Part shown: positions 46,052 to 57,141 of the stretch, in pieces | How the letters are laid out: each line of letters starts with the position of its first letter | Numbering within the stretch: position 1 is the stretch's first letter | Source of the DNA: Clitopilus passeckerianus | Taxonomy: Eukaryota > Basidiomycota > Agaricomycetes > Agaricales > Entolomataceae | Reading direction: 5' to 3' | DNA: 64,000 bases | NCBI GenBank assembly: GCA_944990035.1 | Contig: CALYLX010000106.1 | Span: forward strand, 1 to 64,000 | Program-made: the position numbers and the translations under genes | Notes under the pieces: model-generated | The model's input: only the letters and a program-made list of their open reading frames with translations | What the model was told of the DNA's origin: nothing | The model's database searches: none

Positions 46052-47720
46052 ATGCATCCGTGCCTATCGAATCAAGGCGTGCTTTTCGAAATCTTTCTCT
46101 ACTTCTCCAACTGCAAAGACGATAGGAAAACATCCACAGTTCTGGCGGTTCTAGCGAGGACTTGTAAAACCTTTTCTGGTACAATGAGTAGCCACTCCTT
46201 TGAAAGATTTTCATGTTCTAACGGGTAACGCCGATACAGTATTAGCTCTATCGATTCTTTGGCGAGAGCTGGACACCCTCCTTCCTTTATTTTTGGTGCA
46301 CCCACGGATCTATGAAAAATCAAGCTTCAGCCTTGGAAAAAGCCCTCTTACGCGACTAACGGCTACTATTTGAATGGAAAAGGATGGCAATCAACGGGAG
46401 TATCGGTGTGTATAACAGCGTTCGACCCTTTTCTTGCGAAACTAAGAGTTCTGTTGTCCAGTACTTCACGAGAGTCCCACACGAGGAACACTTGATTCGG
46501 ATTAGATACTACGGGGCTAAAATCTGTGTATTTGATCTGGAACATGACTATGGCGAGAACGTTATACACGAATCTGTCTGGAGGGCCATTGCTCCATTCT
46601 ATCCTATGCACAAACTCTTTCCCAACCTTAGATGCATCCGCCTTTTCCTCGACCTTCCTCATTCGGCCCAAACACTCCCCTACCTGCGGCTCTTTATCGG
46701 TACCAAGACCGAAACGATTGCACTGACGCTAAACCCTTATTGGAAGGGACCTGAGCGTAATTGGGACATTGGGCATTTTTCCGCCACTGTATTGCAACTG
46801 GCTCCCAATCTTTTCAACCTTCACCTGAATCTACCCCTTCCCGATGCTTGCGAGCCTCTATCTGGCCTATTGCGTAGCCCCAGAAGGCTTTCGCCATTTA
46901 CTGTTCCCCAAGAGCTCTTACCAAGACAACTCTTACCCAATTGGTCCGTTCGCGGGCCTTGTCTGGTTGGGAAGGCCTCGAGCTAGGGACCTTTGCCACG
47001 AACAAAAATGATCTAGTCACGCAAATGACGATGATGGGGCTCCCTGGCTATACCACTCCACGTCGACCTATCCTCTTCGATCTTAACCTTTTCGAGACAC
47101 AGAACGGTTATTTCCCTTCATTGACCGCCCTCGGACTCGTTGCTCACACCTGGGGGAACGCTACCGATGTCCTCCGCAGGATTGAGAAGCCCCGAGAATC
47201 AATCAAAGTCCACCAGAATTTCGACCGACCTTGGAGCGTTTGTTCGTCAACTACCCCGATTCAAGGCCACACTCAGAGAAGTACTTCTTCACGGAGGCAT
47301 GCCAGGCTACATGGTTCCAAATGCACCCCAGGCGCTCCAGTCGAGCCTCGAGCCACTCACATCCCTCTCAAACCTCCAATCTCTATTCATCTCCTCCCCA
47401 GCATTGGCTATCTTGACCGACGCTGTAATTATGAAGTTCAGTGCTTTCTGGCCTCGACTTCGTTCCCTGCACCTCGGAGGAGGACAGTACACCTTTTACA
47501 AGCGACGAATCCCACTTCTCTAGACCCGATTGTTCCAAACACCAGAGTAACACGTCTCCCGAAGACTGGGGTGGTGGCAGAAGCTACTAAGATTCAGGAT
47601 ATAGGTAACCTGCTCTCGACGATTCTTCCAAACTTGATGGATATAGGCACTGTGAAGAACGAGGACGAGAAGAAGTTCGCAAACTTTGAGTATGTGAGGG
47701 GATTCTACGAGGCCTCATGA
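46052..47720 (+). pseudogene. Decayed F-box family gene
   Basis: ATG at 46052 begins MHPCLSNQGVLFEIFLYFS...LAVLARTCKTFSG, the typical N-terminus of a large mushroom F-box family, but a stop follows at about 46226. Later segments lie in changing frames: APFYPMHKLFPNLRCIRLFL and LQLAPNLFNLHLNLPL (about 46600-46860), then LPRFKATLREVLLHGG and FWPRLRSLHLGGG (about 47250-47490), ending FANFEYVRGFYEAS at 47720. Related pieces occur at 56668-57141. The original would be about 550 residues; at least three frame changes are needed, hence a pseudogene. Confidence 0.65.
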
Positions 47721-48139
47721 TGCCTCTATTTTATATTTATATAGTAAATGTATGACTTTGTTGCTCCTTTCATGCAGGTGCCTCATGGGGCTGCAGATAT
47801 CTACCCTGAGGCGATACTTAATAGGCAGACATTGAAGTTATTATGTTCACCCCTCGCGTCAGGGAGTTGGCTAATCGGATCGAATGCATATGTACGACCA
47901 GGAAGGTGAATTCGGAATATCTACCGTTTGTATCTGTGTGATAGGTCCTCCCGTCAACCTAATGTCGATTCTTCCAGTCTCTTGGAGACAAGCCCTGGAG
48001 GCGCCGGCATATGTATCTGCCTCTTAAAATAGCAGGATTACCTACCCATAATATGTTGGAGATGTCGCAAAGGTTTCGCTGCGTAGCTGTATCCTCGCCA
48101 TACTAGCATGCGCCGTGACACACAGAAATCACCTTAAGG
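47721..48139. other. Intergenic between convergent genes
   Basis: 3' flanks of the F-box pseudogene (+) and HNH gene (-). Nothing recognised. Confidence 0.5.
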
Positions 48140-49138
48140 TTAATCTTCTGAGTCAGAATTTACGCCAACATCCTCCACATATCTTTTTATATTTTCTTCT
48201 GCTGTCCCTTCCCAGGTCATGGTCCCCTGCTGCCATGCCTTCCAACTAGGCAGAGTACGTTGAACTGACATAAGTTGCTGGACCAATTCATCGGTTGGCG
48301 GTGTGATGTAGATAGAACCAGGTGGTTGGACAAAAGTGGGCGAATCGGGTAAGCTAGTAGGCTGGCAGGCGAGTGGAGGGTCAGAGATTGTGGGTGCTGC
48401 CGTGCGCTTGAAAGTGAATAACCCATCGCCTGCCTCGCGGACAACGCCGTCGGTGGTTATCCAATCTTGCCAACCATGACTACCCCCTACGGCGGGCCTT
48501 GGTTGGTAGAAGTTTCTCCCCCGAGCCATGTAGTCATGGATAAGAAACAAAAGAGGAAGTGGCGATTGTTTGTCCTTGGGGTCGAGAGCCACTGCCTTGC
48601 CATCAAATTGTGCAAGACCTGGAGAAACATCGTAGCTGTCGTAGTGGTCAAAAATATATCTGTTGATCTAGGTTGACATTAGTACGTAAACCACCAATCC
48701 GGAGAGATAGGCACTCACGTTTGGATCAAACCGGATGAAAAACTGCCAGTAATCGAATGCCTTCTGATGATTCGAGCACATCGTCAACCCATTACGGCAT
48801 TCGTGTTCAGGCTTTGCTTTTCCACCCACAGGGACCCATCCTAGTTTCTTGAGTAGGCCCCACTAAAGAATAGGTAAGTTCAAAACGCTGGTTTAGTACC
48901 ACGTTTCCAGTGGACGAACCACTTCAGGATCCTGGCGAGGAACAATATGACAACGTTGTAACACTACCCGATCCGCGAGCCCACAAATCACACATCTGCG
49001 CTTCCCTAAGAACATATCGCGGGTATCGAGGCCCGTATTGAATGCTTCCGTGTTAGAGCGTCCTGAGGTTGTTAGGACATCGCGAAAGAGCTCTGCAGGC
49101 GGCTCTGGCGCCGTATAGGGGAGTGGAAATGGGCGCAT
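48140..49138 (-). CDS. HNH-domain protein, mushroom type
   Basis: Three exons, 49138-48923, 48862-48719 and 48667-48140; 295 residues. The domain begins RRCVICGLADRVVLQRCHIVPR: C-x2-C then the first His of the HNH in RCHIVP. Exon 2 supplies the rest (ECRNGLTMCSNHQKAFD), with Asn and second His. Then follow FFIRFDPN, YIFDHYDSYD and QFDGKAVALDPKDKQSPLPLLFLIHDYMARG, as in the many HNH nuclease-like proteins of Agaricomycetes. The C-terminal third is disordered with a closing motif GTMTWEGTAEE. The activity of this family is unknown; a nuclease role is inferred from the domain. The metal-binding residues are present. The short intron 1 contains a TACTAAAC branch-site-like motif. Confidence 0.8.
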
Positions 49139-49677
49139 CAAGATTAATGATTCAGACCTCAGATTTAATCACCGCCACTAGTCTCATCCTCATCTGTTAC
49201 GGAAGAGTCCGAGCTGGGTTCTGAATCAAAGAACTCATGATGCGGTGACATTGCCGCCCAGTGCGACAAGGCTTTTTGACAACTGTACGAAAGACTGACA
49301 GCGCTTCGTAACTCAAAGGATACGCGACTATGGGAAACTACCGTTGAGATAGACTCATGTGCGCGTAAAGGAGCTGAGTTGAATCCTCCCCGATCCCTAT
49401 TGCTATATTGTCAACTTTGGAGGAGACTTTGGAGGAGATCGAGGAGATTGGTGGTGGAAACCCTCAGGAAAGAATGGCACTCGTCAGGATTGTGAAGCCC
49501 GAACGGGTTCATTGATCCATTCGTTCACCCAGATATGATCTATCATTCAGTAAAGTTCATGAAGTACGAATAATGATACAATGTGTTGACCGGCGTGTTG
49601 TACAGAATTGCGTTTATATATACAATGAAAGTCGTGTTCAATACGCCAATATTCCCACCTCGACGAACCGCAAACAC
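49139..49677. other. Intergenic, no gene seen
   Basis: Upstream region of the HNH gene and downstream flank of the small Cys-rich gene. No other feature. Confidence 0.45.
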
Positions 49678-50103
49678 TTATTGATGCGTGACTCCCGCAG
49701 CTGAAATGATCTCCTCCAGTTTTAGTTGGTCATGGGACGCTGCCCAGTTCGCAGCGATCCCCTCATACGTAAGGGTACCGTCTTGCAGGCCTTTCTCGAG
49801 TTCATCAAGGATCTCCCCTACCTCCCTCTCCGTTAAAGGTTTCATGTGCGAGCACTGCCGCGAGCGACAAAGTAGATCGTTCACGGAGCAGTCAAGACCT
49901 AGCTCTTCGGGTGGACAGCACTGACTGCAGGGGTCCTCGAAATGACGGAGATATTCCTCCTCTGACATTGCGGGGAAGGACGGGTCTCTCATTATTTCGG
50001 CTTCCCAGCTACAAGAGGACCGCGTAAGTCCGATGGATCACTTCGAGAGGTCCAGGAATACGACTCACAAATTTTTAACAAATTGGATGTCCTCTGGGGA
50101 CAT
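49678..50103 (-). CDS. Small cysteine-rich acidic protein, unknown
   Basis: Two exons, 50103-50069 and 50008-49678, intron with donor gtgagt and acceptor tgtag; 121 residues. After MSPEDIQFVKNFWEAEI it has a cysteine cluster CSQCCPPEELGLDC...CRSRQC (seven Cys in about 30 residues) that could bind a metal, then an acidic helical C-terminus with GTLTYEGIAANW. That last motif resembles GTMTWEGTAEE at the C-terminus of the neighbouring HNH protein in the same orientation, so the two may share ancestry in that part. No signal peptide. Family not recognised; an upstream exon cannot be excluded. Confidence 0.55.
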
Positions 50104-51289
50104 ACGGCCGCTTCTGGAATCTCAGTCAGCGACGCGTTCAACGATCATATGGGTGTTCTGCAATGCTTACTCAGGTTTCATGTCGGTGGTAACAATGGGC
50201 GTAACAGACGGAGCGGACATTATTATAGAAGAAACCGAGTAAGGGTATCGAGTATGATAGTAGCAGAGATTAGGAGCCAGATGCAGGGAAGGGCGCGTAA
50301 GATACGAGACTTGCCGGGTTATTGGAGAATCATCGAACTTCATCACAGGTGGCATATATATGTCCTCATGCCGATCGGGCCATCGAAGCGCTCAAAAAGG
50401 TGTGGGGTGGCTTGGGAGCTGATGATCAGTATTGATCAATAGCTATGCCGAATCCGGAAGAATAGATCCCCAAGCCAACAGCATTCCGTGGCGCAAAAAG
50501 GTTGTTTGTGACGCGAAGTATGGGAACCAGGGTAAAATGTGAAAGGGAGAACAAAAGTGAGCGTTCTTGTTGCCTCGCGAAGGCCAGGTGCCATCAAAAT
50601 GGAGCGTCTAGATAGCCAAGGAGTAACAAAGGAAAGTACAGTTTGTGGGCCCTCCGGATGTGGGCTGTCAAATGTGACGATCGAATTGCGTCGTCTTTGG
50701 GAATTTAGATTGTGTTGGAGTGAATGGTGAAAGAAATGATAAGGCCCACATTTGCCGTCAACTCCAAGTGGGTGTGCAAGTGGCTATGCCACATGTGTGG
50801 AATCCCCGCTTTGAGCCGACTATAGCGCCCAAAGCGATGCATCTGACCTGGTTGGCAGTACTTTTGGGTGCACTGAGTTGACATGTGAAGAGCAAGTCAA
50901 CGTCGTTGTAGGCGATGGAGGAGATCCCTATGTTCTCAGAAGAGTCAGAACAACCATGATTGGTATGTTCACTGCGGGGACTGCGGTGTACCGTAACGTT
51001 TATCTAAAGTGAGAAATCGGCGTCAGATACCCTGTAGAGCTTACATATTTCTCCTGTCGAGTCAGCTGCTGAATGCCAGAGTCACTGAAAGTGAAAGGAA
51101 GTCCGGAACGCGTTCAAGGCGAGGGCTCCAAATTGGTCGAACGCGTCGGTCATGTGACCTGACCCTGCTTTGTGGCTTGCCAATGCCCTTGTCGTCGCCG
51201 AACACCACGTCCTTGCCCCGTTGGCGGCCTAGTCTTCACAAGGCTCGTAATACTTCTATGTAACGACGAGGACTAATACCAGGATAAAA
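50104..51289. other. Intergenic, includes MutL promoter
   Basis: No gene recognised. About 51140-51160 (GAACGCGTCGGTCATGTGAC) reappears at about 59427-59446 ahead of the MutL pseudogene, so it belongs to the duplicated promoter. Confidence 0.5.
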
Positions 51290-54200
51290 ATGAACGAGCT
51301 TCCTGCCATCAAGTCAATCGACAAAGGCTCAGTTCACAAAATCACATCTGGCCAAGTCGTAATAGACTTGCAAACCGCTGTCAAGGAGCTGGTTGAAAAC
51401 AGTCTTGACGCGGGAGCAACGAGTATAGGTGAGGAATCATGGCTCCGTATATTCCTTTGGAAAGGGCTCATGAAGATTTGCAGAAGTTCGCTTCAAACAT
51501 TATGGGTTGAGGAGTGTTGAGGTTATCGACAATGGGACAGGCATAGCTGAGGAATACCACGATAACATTGGTATGAGCTACTATCTAGCCGTGTAGAACA
51601 GCCCTGATATCCCTCTGTCAAGCTTTGAAGCACTACACCTCCAAGCTCTCATCTTTTGACGACCTTTCAACCATCCGAACCTTTGGTTTTCGAGGAGAAG
51701 CGCTATCGTCACTTTGCGCACTTTCGGAATCCGTTTCCGTGGCCACTGCTACCAAGCCACCTCTCGGGACCCAGCTGGAAATGGCGGCAAGTGGGAAAGT
51801 TCAGAAGAGGTCCAAAGTTGCGAGGCAGGTACATTCGACCGGTTTTCGATGCTACACGGAACACTCATATCCACCCTTAGCGTGGAACTACTGTTACTGT
51901 TTCTAACCTATTTCTGCCTTTACCTGTCCGAAGAAAGGAGTTGGAACGTAACATCAAGCGCGAGTTTGGCAAGGCCCTAACGCTCCTAAACGCCTATGCA
52001 TTAGGCCCCTGCTGCAACACCGGCAACGGCGTCAAGCTTACAGTGACGAATCACCCTGACAAGGGGTACGTATTCATATGCTTTTCAAGGACGCCATCCT
52101 CATATTTTCCTCCTCAATAGCCAGAAGACAGTCCAGCTGCAAACTGCTGGCGCTTCCTCAAGTCGCACAGCAGTATCGGCGTTATGGGGTTCCAAGGCCT
52201 TAGAGAACATCGTCGACCTTGGCATCTCCTTCGAGGTCGAACGCGAGAGAACAGCCCTAAAAAGGCTGAAGTCGTAAGTGACACCTTCCACATCTGGCAG
52301 CTCTGGCTTACGACTTTTATAGACTTTCAGTAGACGAACCAGCAACCACACCTGTTGTCGTAAAGGGGCTGATCTCCAAATTCACCGTCAGCGCCGGCAG
52401 GAATGGGACTGATCGCCAGTTTTTCTACGTCAATGGTCGGCCATGCAATTTGCCAAAGGTAAGCTTTCTTTCCTTTCTTTCTCGCTACAGTTTCTCAATA
52501 TTTCTCTGGTATAGATTCAGAAAGCATTCAACGAGGTGTACCGGTCATTCAATGCCAACCAGTCGCCGTTCATCTTGGCTGACTTCCTGGTACCGACTGG
52601 TGAGTATTGTCATACCCATCCCATTGGCCAGAGCCCTAATACTTTTGCCCCTGTAGACTCCTGCGACATCAACGTCAGTCCAGACAAGCGGACTATCTTT
52701 CTTCAAAGCGAGAATAACCTCATTTCGGCACTGAAGGTGTGTTGCGCCTACACATACTATTTTGTTCCTATGCTAACAGATGGATTTCAGGTTCGACTAG
52801 AAGAAGCCTTCTCTCCTTCTAGGTCAACCTTCGACGTCTCGCAAACACAGACGCAAGGAACACAAAGCACCTTGTCCCTTCCTTCCAAAGCACGGGCTAC
52901 TACCACCAGTTCTACCCCAGACGATGACGGGGATGGCAGTCCTGGTAACGAATCAAACCTCCAAACGCGGAATAACACCTCCGACACTCCACATGACGTG
53001 TCTTCCTCACCCACCGTTGTCTCCCTGCTACCAGGCCTCCGAGTACCCACCAAGAAAGGTTCTTCAACGGCCTCGTCTTTCCCTCCCGCAAAACCCTTTC
53101 CTGCTCCTAGGGAGAAACAGCCATTATTCCTTGATGAACCTGAGGACGAGCTAGCTTCTGTGGATGTCGACATGGGTGGCAACGCAGATCCCGAGAATGA
53201 AGATGATGACGAGGAGCCTACACCCGTGCTTGACACTTCTCAAGCCTCATGGAATCGCGTTCTTAATGCACCCATTGCAGATGATACAGCTGCCGCAGCG
53301 ACATCGTCACCAGAACCAGCAGAGGTAGTGGAAGACGGCGAAGTAGAAGTTGCCGAGAAGGAAGAGGAATCTGGGAAACAGATGATGAACAAGGCAGCTG
53401 TTATCCCCGAACATATGATGGACGAAGATAACGATGAAGAAATCTTGCACCCTCCACCTCCCTCTCTTCCCTCCATTGCCATCCTTGTGCCTCCAACTCG
53501 ACTGTCCCAGTCAACCGCTCCCACGGCTTCTGCAACTACGCACCGTAGAGAAGCTGCCCGTCCGACTGGAGCAGCTGCAGCGACCAGCAAACGCTCTATT
53601 CCCTCTGCTGTCCCGAAACACGCCAATATTTCACAGAATCAGGTTCAGCGCAAGCTAACTGATTTTGCTGGACCAGGACGTCGTCCTCCTCCCAAGGCAC
53701 CTTTAGAGGAAAGCGAAGATGAGCTAGACGATGAATATAACGAGCAAGATGAAGAGGGGCCAGAAGGGGAGAACTCATCTTCTGCAGAAGCTGTACAGGG
53801 TCCTTCAGCCAAGGAGGCGATGAACACGATGAACAAGATGGACGAGGCTGAAGCCTCTTCACCCGCAGCCCCTGGCGCCATAGACCTCACCATGGCCGGC
53901 GTTGATGACGACGACATCGACGATTCCGATATCAGGCCAATTTTCGACCCAGCAAGGGATACCTCGTCCTCACTCCGAGCAGAGGAACCAGTGGCACGAC
54001 CAGAAGTTATCCGGAAGCAGAGCGCAGGGGATGGAGACGTCACCTTACGGTTTGACCTGGCCAAGGTCAAGACTGCATGGAGCAAGTTGCAGCAAACGTC
54101 TCCGGGAGATGACGTTGACACTGGGGCGTCGGCTCCCAAGGTCCCTGTTGCTGCTGGTCTCGCCAATACTGAGGATGATGCCCAAGCTGTTGATGCACTA

Positions 54201-55042
54201 TCCCGTGTCATTGAGAAGCAAGACTTCGCACAGATGGATATCCTAGGGCAGTTCAACCTAGGCTTCGTCATCACGAGGCGTCGAAAAGAACTAGACCGGC
54301 AAGATGCCAGTCAAGCGGCTATGGATGACCTATTCATTGTGGACCAGCACGCTGCAGACGAAAAATATAATTTCGAGACACTGCAAGCAACGACAGAAAT
54401 CAAGTCGCAGAAGCTATTCAAGTACGTATATGTTGTCCTGCAGCCAGAATTTCCCTTGATTTGGTACTTCTACAGGTCTCAACCGCTGGAGCTGACGGCA
54501 TCTGACGAGCTGGTTGCAGTTGAAAACATGGAAATACTTCGACGGAATGGATTCGAGGTGGAGGTCGAAGAGCAGAACGGGGGCTACGTGGCTGGTGGCA
54601 GACTGAAGCTAGTCGCACAGCCGATAAGCAAGAGCACGGTCTTCAATATGAAAGGTCTGCAACCTCTCGTGGCCCTCGTTGACGACGACATTGACAGACC
54701 ATTATACAGATCTTGAGGAGCTCATCAACCTAATGCGGGATCAGCCATCTGGCCAGATGGTCCGATGCTCCAAAGCTCGTGCTATGTTCGCCATGAGAGC
54801 ATGTCGGAAAAGCGTCATGGTTGGGATGCCTTTGAAGAAACACCAAATGGCCCAGGTTCGTATTTTAGTCTCTTGTGGTCAGACTGCCTTCTGATACCTC
54901 GATGCAGGTCGTGCAACATATGGGAACCATGGACTTGCCTTGGAATTGCCCTCATGGAAGACCCACTATGCGACATTTATTTGACCTAACTACCCTTACG
55001 AATTCCAGCAGGAAATCTATCAATTGGGCCAGCCTACAGTGA
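51290..55042 (+). CDS. PMS1: MutL homologue, PMS1 (yeast)/PMS2 (human) type
   Basis: Twelve exons give 1,053 residues. The N-terminal GHKL ATPase has [18 protein letters not shown] and [25 protein letters not shown] closes it. A long acidic, disordered linker follows (about residues 365-830). The C-terminal dimerisation/endonuclease part begins [11 protein letters not shown] and carries the metal site [12 protein letters not shown] (family pattern DQHA-x2-E-x4-E), ACRKSVMVG and [11 protein letters not shown], so the latent nuclease looks complete. With Mlh1 it would form MutL-alpha and nick the daughter strand in nuclear mismatch repair. All splice junctions keep frame; the 3' end terminates at 55042. 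A degraded partial copy is at 59427-60690. Confidence 0.94.
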
Positions 55043-55696
55043 TTTTTTATCTATTGTGCTTCATATTTTTGGGACGGTTTTTGCTCTTTTGCTTCATACT
55101 TTACATTTCATGATGCCATTTATCCTCTACATATTAGTCGTATCTACCACCTGCATCATTCAATCGATGTCCCTTGTGGGTGTCTATAGGACGGGAGTTT
55201 CATAAGAAAGCTTCTCAGCGGCACCTTGTGCCCCGTCGCGAGTTCGTAGCACGCTCTAAACTCATTACCTAATACATAGCTGAGTTGCGATACGACGCCA
55301 CGCCGACGCTGATCTCGGCACCATTGTTTCTACAGTACTTACCCTTAAAGGCCGTACGGTCTAGTCGTGTCACGGTCTCTTTCCACAAGATCAACGGAAG
55401 GACGACCTTTCAACGGCTCACCAGTATTCTCAAGTGAATGACATAGCACCCAAATTACAGCCCACAACGTGTGGCCCGTACTTTTCTCCTTTGAAAGCCA
55501 CAGCTGCAAGATACTTCGGCCCTCGATGTCGAAGCCTTCGAAATGTATTGGGGCTGTCATGAAGGTTCCAGAACCCCCGTGCCGTTGTACAATCCTACCC
55601 CCGGAAATCACAAGTGACTCCTGACTGGTCACGTCATGGTAAAGACCCCGAATCTGATCTATCTTTGTTTCCCTTCATCTTTGCCTTCCAACCTTC
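55043..55696. other. Intergenic, no firm gene
   Basis: A minus-strand frame at 55345-55632 lacks an ATG and domain features and is not called. T-rich sequence just after the MutL stop (CTTTTGCTTCATAC) is similar to the sequence after the pseudogene near 60745-60790. Confidence 0.4.
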
Positions 55697-57141
55697 ATGA
55701 TGGCCACAGATATGAACGCTGCAAGCCTCTGTCTTTCGAACGCAGATATTTTCCCCCAGATCTTCGAGCATTTATCGGATTGTAATGAGGACAGGAGGTC
55801 TGCTAGGCTTCTGGCAGGGCTGGCAAGAACTGTTGAGGCAAATTGTGCATCGTGAGCACGTACTTACACTTTTACATCACCGGCCACTCATTGTGGTCGG
55901 TGTCATCATTATCCTCAATGCCACCGCTTTGGCCTGTGGCCAAAGCGTTCTCTTTCCATTGTTCATCTCTCGTATATATATTCCTCGTAGTTTATTCTCT
56001 CACCTCAGTTCCCTATAACGGTTACTGAGGTGAGTATTCCATGCTTTCATACCATAGATCATTTACTTATGCATCTCGTAGATTCTATTCTATTAGGTAC
56101 ATTGGTTGTACAGTTCCCTATAACGGTTACTGAGATTCTATTCTATTAGATTTCGTCTCTACAAGAACCTGTAAAGCATTCACGGGTGAGCGCTTCTCCG
56201 ATGTAACGATCTCACAGATCGATTTACCTTCCATTAGATCCCGCCACATCGGTTTTGTGGAGGGAAATGAGGCCGTTGTTACTGCTCCTCACTGTGACAC
56301 CGCCGGACCTCTGGTCAATCTAGACAGAGGGCTGGAACCCACCGTCGTATGCTAGGGGTGTCTTTTTGGATGGGAAAGTTCTCGATGTTATAAGAATAAT
56401 GGTAAGTGTCTCAATCACTCGATTGTTCTCAAGAATTTTACGAACTCCTTTCATCAGGGCTTTCACCATGGATCAAGAATACCAGCCCCGCCGACCCCAA
56501 GGGAATCGTTATTTGACCGTAACCTTTTCAGTACCGAGAAGGGTTACTTCCCAGTTCTACGTTCAGTTCGGCTCATTTGTCAAGTCTGGGAGGCGGCGGC
56601 GGATACCCTCCGGAGAATCGTTAGTCTCCTTGAGTCGGTTACGATTCATCAGAAGGAGTATCTGTCGATGGTTTTGGATTTTGGGGAGCTCGTTAGTGAA
56701 CTTCCCAGATTTCAGTCAACGCTCCGAACCATATTCCTTCACGGCGGGGTGCCAGGAATGATGTTGCATGTCCAAGCCCTCTACACCGCCTTGCAGCCAC
56801 TTTTCAATATCCATGCCCTTGAGTCAGTGGGCATATCCTCCCCTGCAATCAGTTCGCTCGATCACGGTTGGATTCGACTTGCCTCGCAACCATGGCCGCG
56901 GCTTCGTCACCTCCATCTTGGTGGGAACGAAGGCAACATTGCCCTCCTCGGCCTCGTTCCCTTGTTGAGAAACTGTCGGGATTTGGAGGAGCTTGATTTC
57001 GGGGTCGTCTTTCAGCCCTTTGATGTCAGGACGACTGAGCCATTGGGAGGACTATCCAACCGTAAAGTGAAGCGGATGAAGAATACGAATCTTTCCCTGA
57101 ACGGTCAAGCAGCGCCAGAGCCGCAAATGCTGCCCTCGTGA
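55697..57141 (+). pseudogene. F-box family gene split by a solo LTR
   Basis: ATG at 55697 (second in-frame ATG next to it) gives MNAASLCLSNADIFPQIFEHL...LLAGLART, the same family opening as the gene at 46052. Codons GCA AGA AC are then cut by the LTR at 55831; the original frame resumes after it as ACC TGT AAA GCA TTC (TCKAF). Beyond this the body is decayed until about 56668, from where ELPRFQSTLRTIFLHGG, PWPRLRHLHLGGN and LLRNCRDLEELDF are readable up to 57141. The gene is inactive; the middle part has been deleted or scrambled. Confidence 0.7.
55826..56168 (+). mobile_element. Solo LTR, copy 2 (55831-56163), with 5-bp target duplication
   Basis: LTR runs TGTTGAGGCAAAT... to ...TTCGTCTCTACA, 333 bp, flanked by AGAAC at 55826-55830 and 56164-56168. 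TG...CA ends with a perfect 5-bp duplication identify an LTR retrotransposon insertion reduced to one LTR by recombination. It holds a TATATATA box near 55974, the hairpin CTCACCTCAG/CTGAGGTGAG near 56000-56036, and an internal partial duplication (the CAGTTCCCTATAACGGTTACTGAG block and ATTCTATTCTATTAG each occur twice), explaining the greater length against the 267-bp copy at 11996. Confidence 0.85.

Noticed and set aside
55345..55632. Minus-strand 95-residue open frame
   Set aside because: No ATG at the start and no family features.
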